A stretch of 64,000 nucleotides of DNA from Picochlorum sp. 'celeri' (lineage: Eukaryota; Chlorophyta; Trebouxiophyceae). The position numbers were made by a program, and so were the translations under genes. The DNA lies in the NCBI GenBank assembly GCA_010909725.1, contig JAACMV010000022.1, forward strand, positions 62,001-126,000, in the 5' to 3' direction. A model generated the notes under the pieces. That model saw only the letters and a list, made by a program, of their open reading frames with translations. It had not been told where the DNA came from and did not search any database. Below, in pieces: positions 10,292-21,693 of this stretch (the first letter of the stretch is position 1; each line of letters opens with the position of its first letter).

Positions 10292-11981
10292 ATGGCTGCT
10301 CTTGAGAGCGCCCTCACATCTTGCCAGACTGTGCAGGCATTAATCCACCAAATCTCTGCGTCCGAGTACCTCAGTGGCGCATTGTCAACGTAAGTAACAT
10401 AAGCATATTTGAAAAATATGTCTGTCAAAATGTATACCATGGTCTGCGATAGATGCAGTATTCGGCCCACCTGTGGTAGGCCTTGGTCCTCCAAGCAGCA
10501 AGGTGCGTTAAGACTGAGTAGTTGGACACCCATTCATGGTCAGATCTAACCATCGTAAGATAATTTCTGAAATAGGGAACGGGCACAAGGCAAATAGGCG
10601 AAACATGGCCCTGCAAATGTGCTCTGCGAGGACAGACAATGTCATGGCTACAGTATCACCAAGCGATATTGAGGATCCTTGGCTGGCCCAAGTTGCTTCT
10701 GTAGCATTTGATGGGACCCAAAGCCCAGCAATGGAGGGTTTGAACGATGTTTGCGCAAGTGCAGTCAAGTCGCTCCGCGTTCCCACGACTCGAAATGAGG
10801 AATACAGGTTCACGGATTTGTCTTGCCTGACGGGACTCAATGCTTGCGTGCCAGAAACGCCTACAGAGGATATGATCACAGAAATTGCCTCCAAGTCTAC
10901 ATTAAAGTGCGATTCCATCAGGATTGTCTTGGTCAACGGTCAGGTCCATGCTGTTGACACAGGGGCTGTCCAGCTTCCAAGCGATGTGTATGTCGGACCT
11001 GTAGCCAATGCTCCAAGAGACGTTCTCAAGTTTTCTTTGGGTGCTCAATCAAAGACTCGTGGGGGACCGTTTGCCACCCTCAATGGAGCAAGCGCAAAGG
11101 ATTGTGCAGTCATCTACATTCCGGAGGACTGCAATCTGGAGGCACCAATTCACATCATCAATATCTCGTCAGGGGGAAAGGATGGAAACACCATCGCATT
11201 CTCCTCCCCTCGTACTCTTGTTTTCCTTGAATCAGGAGCATCTGCTCAGCTTGTTGAGGAATATGTGACACTGAATGGCTCTGGCAATGGCACATATGCA
11301 AGCATACCTGTGACGGAAATCGAATTGGACGATAATGCATCATTGTCACACAAGTTTGTGGAATTAGAAGACGAAAATGCAATCAATTTGAAGTCTACAT
11401 TAGTGTCACAGGGAACTGAAAGCTCTTACTCTCTCATCGAAGTCAGGCTCGGTGGAAAGTTGAGCCGACATGATGCAAGCATTGTTCAGCTGGGGGAACG
11501 CACCTCTACTGAAATGAAACACTTTATACTTGCCGGAGAGGACCAACTTCATGATTTGCACACAAAACTAGCACTGGATCATCCAGAAGGTACAGCAGAC
11601 CAGATTCATAAATGCATTGCTGCAACTGATTCATCAAAGGGAGTTTTTGATGGCAATGTCAAAGTCAATAGGATGGCACAGAGGACAGATGCAGGACAGT
11701 TGAGCAAGAACCTGCTGCTCGCCCCCAAAGCAACTGTTAATGTGAAGCCAAATCTTCAAATTATTGCGGATGATGTCAAGTGCACTCACGGCTGCACCGT
11801 GAGTGACTTGGAAGAGGAGCAACTGTTTTACCTCCAGGCAAGAGGGATTGACCCCATGACTGCACGGAAGATGCTCGTGTATTCATTTGGTGGGGAGGTT
11901 ATTCAGCGATTGGAAGATCCATCGCTGACCGACAGGGTGCAAGAACAAGCAACTGAAAGTTTGAACAAAGTTTTTAATTGA
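10292..11981 (+). CDS. SUFD: SufD, plastid Fe-S cluster scaffold subunit
   Basis: Component of the plastid SUF complex SufBC2D that assembles iron-sulfur clusters. The conserved part ends with the SufD beta-helix and C-terminal helices (HTKLALDHPEGTADQIHK, GVFDGNVKVNRMAQ, CTHGCTVSDLEEEQLFYLQARG). Two models exist. The simple one starts at the ATG at 10536 (481 residues, single exon). The spliced one uses ATG 10292: exons 10292-10389, 10459-10502 and 10576-11981, with donors GTAAGT and GTGCGT, introns of 69 and 73 bp, and phases that all agree, giving 515 residues with a longer transit region. I prefer the spliced model but not strongly. Its stop is 15 bp from the stop of the convergent CCB gene. 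Confidence 0.93.
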
Positions 11982-11996
11982 TATTTCACGTGCATT

Positions 11997-12899
11997 TTAT
12001 TCGATACTATTCAATTCAAAGGCAAAATATAACTTTGATGCAACAGATTTGCACCAAGCCAATTCCTTTGCACTGATTGCCCGCTCTCTGTCGCACACGA
12101 GCAGCATGCAACCAACATCAGGTAATGTGCCATCAGCAAGCGTCTGCAGAGGAGAAACTGGTATTTGCACCACACCACCTGCGCCTGATGGAACAATCCC
12201 ACATGTACTATACTTGGATGAACTGATCTCTGCCTTGCTTTGCAAATATCGAAAGTGTGAAGCCTCCTCGATACCCAACCTTTTATACTCCTTCAATGCT
12301 AGATTCAAACAATCTTTACCCTGAATTGCCACTCCAAGTGCGCCTCGGCATAGTACCATCTCACCTCTAATATACAGACACATGCCACAGACATTGGCAT
12401 TTTTCAATACAGCAAATGAAGCCCACGCCGCTTCTTCCTTCTGCGCCTCTGACATGGATTCTGAAATAGCAAAGACGTTGGAAGAACCCTCCAAATCCTC
12501 TACTGGAGCTCTTCGCCCTTTGCCAGGCGTTGACTCTTCTATTGTCCTCTGCAGTGTTGGTGCTACGATGCCCACCCCAGCCAACACCATGCCCAGCACC
12601 TCAGTCACCGTCTGCGAAGGCCCAGATGATTCTCCAGATATAATATGATTGGCGACCAGCAAACATGCGCCCACAACCCCCACAACCCTCGGGATCAGAG
12701 CGTCGTCAAACCCAGGGATACCAAGAGTGAAACGAAACACAGCGAGCTCTACATCCTCATTGGAAGCTCGAGCGTATACTCGACGCCATCCACTCTGTGA
12801 ATGATATGATATATACCTCGAACGCGTCATCATCTGGCTCTGCCTAGGCAAACGGTGTTCACAGGGACTCCAGGACCCTGACGCCAGCACAGCCTTCAT
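11997..12899 (-). CDS. CCB2/CCB4-family cytochrome b6f heme ci assembly factor
   Basis: A 300-residue plastid protein of the CCB system, which attaches heme ci covalently to cytochrome b6 on the stromal side of the thylakoid. The N-terminal 45 residues are Ser/Arg-rich and acid-poor (transit peptide). The family signature VFRFTLGIPGFDDALIPRVVG follows, then two hydrophobic segments (VVGACLLVANHII and EVLGMVLAGVGIVAP) and a soluble domain. CCB2 and CCB4 are paralogues that share this layout; the sequence seems closer to CCB4, but I cannot settle that by eye. Single exon from ATG 12899. Confidence 0.82.
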   Translation of the reverse strand: MKAVLASGSWSPCEHRLPRQSQMMTRSRYISYHSQSGWRRVYARASNEDVELAVFRFTLGIPGFDDALIPRVVGVVGACLLVANHIISGESSGPSQTVTEVLGMVLAGVGIVAPTLQRTIEESTPGKGRRAPVEDLEGSSNVFAISESMSEAQKEEAAWASFAVLKNANVCGMCLYIRGEMVLCRGALGVAIQGKDCLNLALKEYKRLGIEEASHFRYLQSKAEISSSKYSTCGIVPSGAGGVVQIPVSPLQTLADGTLPDVGCMLLVCDRERAISAKELAWCKSVASKLYFAFELNSIE

Positions 12900-13160
12900 T
12901 CCAAATCAATGTCATACAACAGCGATGGTCAATTCATATGATTTTGTACATTATGTAAAAAATTAAGATATGCCGCATTCAAGGCGTTCCATAGAGTCAT
13001 GGGTGGGGAATGCATTTTGAGTGTTGGGTACGTACCCATCACCAATGCATTGGATGTGGAGGCCATGCATCGTTTCAAAAAAATACCATCATCTGCGGCT
13101 ACAGATTCACCGAGCACATGACGCAACCAAAAAAATAAAAAAATACGGCATTAATTGCTC

Positions 13161-14307
13161 ATGTCCTCATCCTCTCTGTATCCCATCTCTGGTGTACCGC
13201 CACTGAGGGAGACGAGAGTACGAACACAGTCAACACGGATTTCAGCCACTGGCCTGCGTCTCAAGGTCTATGACTTGCATGATAGAGTAGTACCTTTTGA
13301 GGAGGTACGATTTGATTGGCAGTATCATTCAAACGCGCGACACAGCGATAGGGAGAGAGCAATGAGACTGTTTTTGGTAAAACATACACACATACAATGC
13401 TGTAACCCACACTAATTAATTAATTACAATGCAGGGTTGGAGGTGGCAAAAAGCTCTTGTTGAGGAGACAATTTCAGGTTCGTCTTGATGCTGTCAAAAG
13501 TATACGTCATACCCTCTGCTAGTACTCGTGATACTGATGGTCACTTGCCACAAATGATGCAGGTGGTACAGATCTCCTTGGGTCTCTCATCATCCTCCAG
13601 CATGACCCAGTGTATACTCTTGGGGAAGGGTCCACACTAGATAATTTAAAATTTGATGTCGATAATCCCCCTCATCCCCTCTTCCGTATAGAGCGAGGAG
13701 GCGAAGTGACATACCATGGGCCAGGCCAGCTTGTCATGTATCCAATTTTGAATTTAAAACTGCTGCAGACAGATCTCCACTGGTACTTGAGAAATTTGGA
13801 ACAAATAATCATTGCGTAGGTAGTTTGCCTGATAAATAAATATCATGCCCTCTCCTTCCGACATGTCTCATGTGACAAGGTATTGTGTGCGTGTTCAGGT
13901 GTTTAGAAAATGTGTCAGGCATCACAGCTGATAGGATCCAGGGCCTCACTGGTGTTTGGGTAGGGAATCAAAAAGTAGCAGCTATAGGTATACGTGCAAC
14001 TAAATGGGTGACATATCACGGACTGGCGCTCAATGTTACCACCAACATTGATGAGTTTGAATGCATTATTCCATGTGGCATAGAAGACAAGTCTGTGACC
14101 AGTGTGCATCATATCTTGCACCAGAAAAGCATTGAAGACGGTTACCAGTACGTTCCAGAAACCATCTCAACGCCAGCAGAGGATACCTTACTGTTGGAAT
14201 ATAGCTATGGACTTCAAGATGCCTTCTCACACATCTTTGGCCTTGACATGGACGATTTCTGTGTGGTCTCTGGGCAAGATGCCATTGACGAATTAAATAA
14301 TAAGTAG
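13161..14307 (+). CDS. LIP2: lipoyl(octanoyl) transferase, plastid LIP2/LipB type
   Basis: Transfers octanoyl groups from acyl-carrier protein to lipoyl domains, the first step of protein lipoylation (for example of plastid pyruvate dehydrogenase E2). Four exons: 13161-13376, 13435-13477, 13563-13815 and 13899-14307, all in phase; 306 residues. Family motifs are present: [44 protein letters not shown] (catalytic Lys), [11 protein letters not shown] and [14 protein letters not shown] (catalytic Cys). The Ser/Arg-rich N-terminus of about 35 residues suggests organelle targeting. The second exon is only 43 bp. The SKI2 start codon follows 20 bp after this stop. Confidence 0.93.
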
Positions 14308-14327
14308 CATATATTTATGTAAACGAT

Positions 14328-17300
14328 ATGGTTGAGGGGAATGGCGGGATGGATGAGGCAAAGAGTCACTACGGTATCAGTCCCAACTCTGCTGAATGCC
14401 TCAGAAGGACCAACCTCAGGGCAATGTGCCCAGATGATACCAAGGAAAAGGTATGTGTACTGTAATGAATGCCAGTGAAGGGTTATGCAGGCGTCACTGT
14501 GTTTGGGCTTGATCTTTTTTCAGGAAGAATTTTTGAAGAATGCTCGAAAGAGCCTGGCGTCGCGGACGGATGGGGCTTCTGATGTACTGAAACCATTGGA
14601 TCTGAAAAGGGCTTTGAGGAGTTCGGCATACTATTCTGGCGTGAGATCTTTTGAGGTTCCTTTCACTCCGTTTCCGCTGCCTTTCAAACCAACCACTGGT
14701 ATTCGTTTCCTTGCGCGAGATCCTTTCGATGACCCGGAGAATGCGCGGGTTCGATATGAGGAAGTATTCTACGATGATGATCGACAGGGGAAGGTGTCGC
14801 CATTGGTCGGGATTGATCCGAACAGCAAAGAGTATGTCAGGGGTGGTTCTAGGAATGCGTCTGCCCCGCATCTTCCTGGCGGAGAGGCTTGGAGTACAGT
14901 TGAGATGACACCAGAGCAGAAAGCTCTTGTGGAGGAAGCAAAATCTCTCAAGTGGATACGCGAATTAGAAAGCGGGGATCCTCCAGAATTGGAGGTACCT
15001 GGCTTTAGCGAATACCTCGTGTCTTTGGAGCACTCTGGAGCTGGAATGGTGGAAGACGACGGGAAAGAGATTGACCACAGAGACGTGCATCAAGAAGAAG
15101 AAGAAGCAGCAAAAGTAAATGTACAAAGTCTATTTGATGGCATACTGCCGTTTGATGACTCGGAGGATGAGGGAGAGGAGCTTGGATCTGACAAGGTCAA
15201 GGTGGAGCCAATAGAAGAGGACAGACCTGTCAGCCCTGAGAAGGACATGGTTTCTCTCATTGATAATGTTTTAGAGGGTACAATGGATTTATCGGAGGCC
15301 TTACCAGAGGTCGACAAGGACGGGAAATTAAAAACAGAGGAGAAAGTTTGGGCTGTGAGGGAAAAGGTTGATAATTTGGAAGAGCAGTGGCATCAAATAC
15401 TGCCGATTTTAGCGCATAAATATCCTTTTGAGCTAGATACGTTTCAGAAAGAGGCGATTATTCATATGGAACGTGGCGATTCGGTATTTGTTGCAGCTCA
15501 TACATCAGCTGGGAAAACTGTTGCTGCAGAGTATGCTTTTGCTCTCGCTGAGAAGAATTGCACAAGAGCTGTGTATACATCTCCGATCAAGACAATTAGC
15601 AATCAAAAGTTCAGAGATTTTAGTGGCCAGTTCGAGGTTGGTTTGTTGACAGGAGATGTGAGCATCAAACCTGAAAGCACATGCCTCATTATGACCACGG
15701 AGATTCTTCGATCAATGCTCTACAAGGGTGCTGATATCATCAGAGACATTGAATGGGTCATCTTCGACGAAGTGCACTATGTAAATGATGCCGAGCGGGG
15801 AGTTGTCTGGGAAGAGGTCATCATTATGTTACCAGACCATATAAAGTTGTTACTCTTGTCTGCAACAGTCCCCAATGTTCTCGAATTCGCAAACTGGGTT
15901 GGGAAAACAAAGCAGAAGAAAGTCTTTGTGACTGGAACGAGCAAAAGGCCAGTTCCTCTGGAACATATGTTGTATTATGGCGGTCATTTCTATCCAGTGT
16001 GCTCCCATGAAACGTATGACCCATCTGGCTGGAAGAGGGCAAAGGAGGAGTACAAGAAGAAGTCAGGGATCCCAAAGACAAAGGCTGAAGCCAAGCAGCA
16101 GCTTCCCACAGGTCGTGGTGGTCCTCCAAAGCATAATGCTAAGGTTCCTGGATCGATGACGGCAATGGGTGGTTCGCGTATGAAATCGCCAGAAATGAAG
16201 TTGAAGTCAGAGAGAAGTCAATGGGGCAACTTGATTGAAAAGTTCAAGAAAAAAGCATTGCTGCCCATGGTGGCCTTTTGCTTCAGTAAAAAACGGTGTG
16301 ATGCGATTGCGGATTCGCTTCGAACCCTAGATCTCACGTCGCATGGGGAGAAGAGTGAAATACATGTGTTCTGTGACAAAGCTTTTGGGCGCCTGTGCAC
16401 TAGTGACAGGAATCTTCCTCAACTTCTTCGATTGAAAGAGATGCTCAAAAGGGGTGTCGGGGTACATCATGCTGGTCTATTGCCGATAGTAAAGGAAGTT
16501 GTGGAGATGCTTTTCTGCAGAGGTGTCATCAAAGTATTGTTTGCAACAGAAACATTTGCAATGGGCGTCAACGCCCCAGCCCGAGCAGTGGTGTTCCAAT
16601 CCACAAGAAAGCATGACGGAAGGGAATTCAGGAATTTGTTGCCAGGAGAGTACACTCAAATGGCTGGAAGAGCTGGAAGGAGGGGCTTAGATTCTGTAGG
16701 GACAGTTGTCATTGCTTGCTGGGAGGAGATCATGCCAGAGTTGGACTTGAAAAGGATGCTCACAGGTTCTGCGACAAGGCTAGAAAGTCAATTTAGACTC
16801 ACATACAGTATGATATTGAATCTTTTGCGGGTAGAGGATTTGAAGATAGAGGACATGATGCGAAGGAGTTTTGCAGAATTTCATGCCCAGCGATCAGGTC
16901 CTCAGGACCGTGAAACAATGAGGATAGGGCAAAAGGCCTTGGACAATCTGCGAGCGAGACCCTGGCCAAATTCACCTCAGGATTTGACTAAAGAAGAAAT
17001 TGAAGACTACGTAGATTTATCGTTGAATGCGGAGAGGCTGACGGAGATCATTCAGGAGGAGGTCATGTCATCCAAGGGTGCTCTGAATGCTCTGGTCCAT
17101 GGTAGGATTGTGTTGATTGGGAGGCAGCAAGCAAGTTTGACTGACATTGGCATTGTCATTAAACAATCAGGGGATAGTAAAAATAAAAAGAAAACAAAGC
17201 CACCCAGTGCTATGTCACAAGACTCAGACAAGGGAACGTGCATTGTGCTCAAAACTGTGAGGAAATCCCCCTTGGAAGGCGTCACTAAAGTTGAGAAAGT

Positions 17301-18444
17301 CAATTCTAAACCAGAAGCTTCAAACACCTTGGAGGATCCATTTGCTGGTATGAAGACTGTCTCAAAGAAGTCCGACGACTTGGATGACATGTTTGCAGGA
17401 ATGAAGGTCTCTGGGAAGAACAAGCCTGTGGCAAAGGCAATCAACTTGCCCCACGAGGGCATAGTCGGCGGTGTCTCGTATATCATATGCGAGGAGAACG
17501 TACAAAATATTGTGGGTGTTACAAAGCAAAAGTTGGATCATATCAGTGCGGATGCAGTCATGAGTGGCAATGAGGGTAAGATTGCACTGGCCGTTCAAGA
17601 GATTCAGCAAATTGAAACAAGTGACCTCGAACTGATGGATCCAATCTCGGATCTGAAGGTCACCAGGATTGACATGGTGTCTTTCATAAGAGAAAGACAA
17701 ATTTATCTTGACAGGATGATGAAGTTCAGAGGCAGCAATGATCCAATACTCCCGGAAATGGTTGCGCATGTAAAGAGCGAGATGCTTCTTCAGAGAAGGC
17801 TCAAGTCCCTGGTCGACAGAACAGGAGAGGCTGGGCTATCTCAGATGCCAGAATTTTTGCAACGAGTAAAGGTGCTTCAAAGTATGGGATATGTGCGATC
17901 AGATAAGACGGTCACGATGAAAGGTCGTGTAGCATGTGAGATCAACAGTGGAAGCGAACTTGTTGGAACTGAGATAATTTTTGGCGGCCTCTTGTCTGAC
18001 TTGTCCCCCCAGGAGGCAGTGGCTCTCTTGAGTGCCCTAGTTTTCCAGGATAAAACCGAATGCAACTTTTTGGAAGACATTCCTGCTAAATTAGTCATGG
18101 CATACGAGCATGCCAATGCTGTGGCCTGGAACGCAGGACAGGAGCAGGAGAAATTTGGCCTGAACATTGCAGCGGACGAATTCGTCAAAGAAACATTAAA
18201 CTTCGGTCTCATGTCAGTCGTGTATCACTGGGCTTCAGGAATGCCCTTCTCCGATCTTTGCTCATTGACTGATGTCATGGAAGGTTCAATCGTGAGGTGC
18301 ATAGTTCGTTTAGATGAAACCTGCAGAGAATTCCGGGATGCAGCACGGGTGATGGGAGATATGAAGTTATATAAACAGATGCAGGAGGCATCTGACAGTA
18401 TTAAAAGGGATATTGTTTTTGCAGCATCATTGTACATCGTGTAA
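14328..18444 (+). CDS. SKI2: SKI2 DEVH-box RNA helicase
   Basis: Cytoplasmic exosome cofactor that unwinds mRNA for 3'-5' decay within the Ski complex. Two exons: 14328-14450 and 14524-18444 with a 73-bp intron; 1347 residues, the usual length for SKI2. The Walker A AAHTSAGKT is at about 365-373, DEVH at about 456-459 inside FDEVHYVNDAERG, and motif VI QMAGRAGRRGLDSVG follows. An insertion (arch) region lies after motif VI, with a DSHCT domain at the C-terminus. DEVH plus the long acidic N-terminal region separates it from the nuclear MTR4 paralogue. Only 20 bp separate it from LIP2, and that gap contains a start-stop ATGTAA at 14318. Confidence 0.95.
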
Positions 18445-18453
18445 TTTATTTAT

Positions 18454-19842
18454 TCACTCCATATGTTTGATAATATTTACTTTGCGTTTCTCGTGTATGA
18501 CTTTGCTCTCAGGACCATGCCTACTGGAGCCCTTGTGCACCGATCGCTCCTCCATGTAATGCTTCATTGCACTGGAAACAAGCTTGAACGAAGAAAGTGA
18601 TCTGTCTAGGTTCCCTTCCGTGACAGAACTGCTGTCAGCGACACGCCTCATACCATATTGTGAGCCCTCCAGCACTTTTTCATGGACACTTCGCCCAGCA
18701 TCATGGGCCATGGCAAAGCTCCTTGCCGCAATCGTGTGCGCCACAGACTTGGCCCACGTTCGACCATGAACACTCTTCTCCTTCCGTACCGAACGATCAA
18801 GTGCATCCAAATACATCTCCTTGTGCTTGCCATGTGAATGCATGCCGTGGCCATCTACAGCTGCGATCCCTTGCGAAATGTACCGCAGCCTCCTCATCTC
18901 CGCAACTGTTGCAGCTCCCTCTGCTATACTCGTTCCCAAATGACGTATTGTCAACCCGCCTTCCGTCTCAATCCATTCATGTCGTAGCACTTCCTTCGCA
19001 GTCAGCCTCTTCTCCGGGTCATACTGCAGCATGCCAATTAGCAGATGCTTTGCATCTGGCGAAAGATCAAGCCACCGAGGGTCCCTGAGCCCAGGAGCTT
19101 CTTTAAGAGGTATTCTATGGTATTTCAACTTTTCACATTGATCCAAGTCCCAAGGCTTTCTTCCAACAAGCATGACAAAGAGGAGTACGCCCATTCCAAA
19201 CACATCCATTGATGGTGTGTGATATCCTCCATCAATAATCTCAGGTGCCACAAAGCCGGCAGAACCCAGACAGCCTCTCACCCTTTTCGACGCAGAAAAT
19301 CGGACAGAAAGGCCTAAATCTATCAATTTGACTGGCGGTATTGGCTTACCTTTCTCTATTTCTTCGGTAAAGACAATGTTTTCTGGCTTGATGTCCCTGT
19401 GCATAATTCCATGTGCATGCATATACGACACAGCCGAAGCCACCTGGGAAAAAATTCGAGACGCATCTTTTTCGCTGTACGTGTGCCTCATTTTGTATAT
19501 ACCATCAAGCAGAGAACACCCGTGCAAATACTCAAGCTCAAAAATGACCAACGTAGGAGAGGGAAGCACGCAGCGACATTTCACAATGTTCGGATGATCT
19601 AACTCGAGCAATAATTCACCCTCGGCTACCAATAATGCCGCCGTACTCCCATCCAAATCCGCATCATCAACAAAAACAATTTTCAGGGCAGCCTGTCGCC
19701 CATCATCAAAGGCATGCTTTGCTAGAACCACTTTGGAAAATGAACCCCTCCCACATTCACGGATCTCGATCCATTCCTTGGCTGCCGGGTGCATATCCCA
19801 ATCCCTCTTGGGCACACTTGCACCTAGAGTGCAACAGGTCAT
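18454..19842 (-). CDS. CaMK/CDPK-like serine/threonine kinase
   Basis: A 462-residue kinase, single exon. The kinase domain is at about residues 25-290: glycine loop GRGSFS, AALKIV lysine, catalytic HRDIKPEN, APE (FVAPEIIDGG), DVFGMGVLL, and the closing RLTAKEVLRHEW typical of CaMK kinases. The DFG motif is DLG (KLIDLGLS), a tolerated substitution found in some CaMK-group members. The C-terminal 150 residues are Ser/His-rich with Lys/Arg-rich segments and show no EF-hands, so it is not a CDPK proper. The target is unknown. Its stop codon lies 9 bp from the SKI2 stop on the other strand. Confidence 0.85.
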   Translation of the reverse strand: MTCCTLGASVPKRDWDMHPAAKEWIEIRECGRGSFSKVVLAKHAFDDGRQAALKIVFVDDADLDGSTAALLVAEGELLLELDHPNIVKCRCVLPSPTLVIFELEYLHGCSLLDGIYKMRHTYSEKDASRIFSQVASAVSYMHAHGIMHRDIKPENIVFTEEIEKGKPIPPVKLIDLGLSVRFSASKRVRGCLGSAGFVAPEIIDGGYHTPSMDVFGMGVLLFVMLVGRKPWDLDQCEKLKYHRIPLKEAPGLRDPRWLDLSPDAKHLLIGMLQYDPEKRLTAKEVLRHEWIETEGGLTIRHLGTSIAEGAATVAEMRRLRYISQGIAAVDGHGMHSHGKHKEMYLDALDRSVRKEKSVHGRTWAKSVAHTIAARSFAMAHDAGRSVHEKVLEGSQYGMRRVADSSSVTEGNLDRSLSSFKLVSSAMKHYMEERSVHKGSSRHGPESKVIHEKRKVNIIKHME

Positions 19843-20313
19843 ACTACCAAGAGCCCTCTTTCAAAACAAAAACAAAAACCGACACCGTTCAAAAGTGGCA
19901 ACCACAATATCACTCCCTGGTGACAAAAATGAGCCTCACACGATCCTTTCTAATCCAACATCGCAAAAGAAAGGGTATTACGCAGACTTCTTGCCGCAAT
20001 TCACCCGTGTAGCAAGTATGCCTTCAGACACTGGAATGAACTGTCCGTTTCTATTCTCAATTCTTCCCACGCAACTCGCGAAGCTTCGGAAGCCAGGAAT
20101 ATTTCCTAAAATAATTACAGCAGAATGTCTGTGTACAGAGAAAAACATCATGATGTGATGCCCTCGTAGCATGCGAGGCGCCCACTTGGGCTTTAAAGCC
20201 CTACCGGTAGGGTATCCACCCATATGGCCATGGGTGGTTGCAAAACCCCTCACATGCACAAGGTAGTTTCGGGAGGGACCCTGACGGATACCTCAGTTGT
20301 ATGGAGTGAATAC
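19843..20313. repeat. intergenic region with overlapping palindrome cluster
   Basis: Upstream of the CaMK-like kinase. Between 20162 and 20237 there is a hairpin CCTCG/CGAGG (20162-20178), a perfect palindrome GGGCTTTAAAGCCC (20188-20201), an overlapping perfect palindrome CCCTACCGGTAGGG (20199-20212), and a stem CCACCCA/TGGGTGG with an 8-nt loop (20216-20237). The first and second palindromes share CCC, so alternative cruciforms exclude one another. It does not fold as a tRNA. Function unknown. Confidence 0.7.
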
Positions 20314-21494
20314 TTATGATGTATTCATCAATCGAGCGCGTGACTCTGCATTCTCCTTCCACACCTCCCCTCCTTCATAAAACTCCTTCTTCCAAATTGG
20401 GACAGTGGCCTTGAGCTCATCAATAGCCCATGCACAGCACTGCACACACAGTATTCATCAATCAGTCGCGATCATTCATGGTGATGTGACTGCTGGACAA
20501 AATGAAAAGGGCACAATCTTTGATCACACACAAGGATCAAGTGGAAGCCCAGTCATACCTCTAAAGCATCTTTACGATGAGCAGACGACACTGCAATCAA
20601 AACGCTTGATTCCTTCACTGGAACTGTCCCAATTCTGTGCCAGATCCCCATCCGAGCGATGCCATTCCATCTCGATCGAGCATGCTCACACACCTCCCGC
20701 ATCTTCTTCTTTGCCATGGGTTCATACGCTTCATATTCCAATCGAGTCACTCTCTTACCATCAAATGTATCCCTGGTTGTCCCAAGAAAAGTCGCCACCG
20801 CACCGCAGCTTTCATGTCGAACCCAGTCGGTGCATGCTGCCACATCCAGTGCATGTGGAGTGATGGCCACCTTGAAAGCACAGTCATCTTCGATCTGCAT
20901 CGGGCTCGCACTCTTCCCCGGCCTGAAAGCCTTTACGACACTATCATTTGTCTCGATGTACAGATGCTCCTTCATAATCCCAATACACGCGGGTACAGAC
21001 ACAAAAACTTCATCAATGGTCTCTCGAATTGCTTTTGGCTTTCCAGGGAGATTTAAAATCAACGTGTCCCCCCTCAACCCAGCCGTCTGGCGTGACAGAA
21101 CAGCTGTGGGGACTACCTTCAAGCTAATGGCCCGCATCTGCTCCGCGTACCCTGGCATCAACCTGTCGCAGACCGCCTCTGTGGCCTCCGGAGTCACGTC
21201 CCTCAACGCTGGTCCTGTCCCACCCGTCGTCACAATCAGGCAGCAATCCTCCTCATCAGCCATGTGTTTTAATGTTTTCTGAATCAAATCATACTCATCC
21301 GGGATTACGTTGTACACAGCCACCCACGCACTTCGAATGGCTTCTCCAAAGAATCGAAGAATCTCAGGACCACTCCGATCCTCATACGTCCCAGCACTGG
21401 CTCTATCACTAACAGTTAAAACCCCAAATTTTGCTACTCCTTTTCCCACATTCTGATCACCTCCGCTCAGAGGAACCGACTCCCCAAGCGACAT
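20314..21494 (-). CDS. MogA-MoaE fusion, molybdenum cofactor biosynthesis
   Basis: Two exons: 21494-20559 and 20439-20314 with a 119-bp intron; 353 residues. Residues about 20-185 form a MogA/Cnx1G domain ([47 protein letters not shown]), which adenylates molybdopterin. Residues about 210-353 form MoaE/Cnx6, the large subunit of molybdopterin synthase, which makes that molybdopterin ([52 protein letters not shown]). Lysines 322 and 329 are spaced like the catalytic pair of bacterial MoaE. In land plants these are separate proteins, Cnx1G being fused to Cnx1E. No transit peptide is evident, fitting the cytosolic pathway. Confidence 0.9.
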
Positions 21495-21693
21495 GTCTGC
21501 CTCCAGACCCACTCTTGGGCCTAATATACTATATATTGATACGTTTCTATCTAATAAATAATTTATTTTCCAGTCTTACATGCATACATACTACCAGAGT
21601 TTGATATCTGTAGTCGTTACATACACATCCGGTGAAGATTAAAAAAATGGTACCATCATTGCATTGGCATTTTGCATGCAGATTGTACTGTGG

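Noticed and set aside
20162..20270. tRNA-like fold in the palindrome cluster
   Set aside because: No acceptor stem or TTCRA T-loop; arm lengths do not fit.
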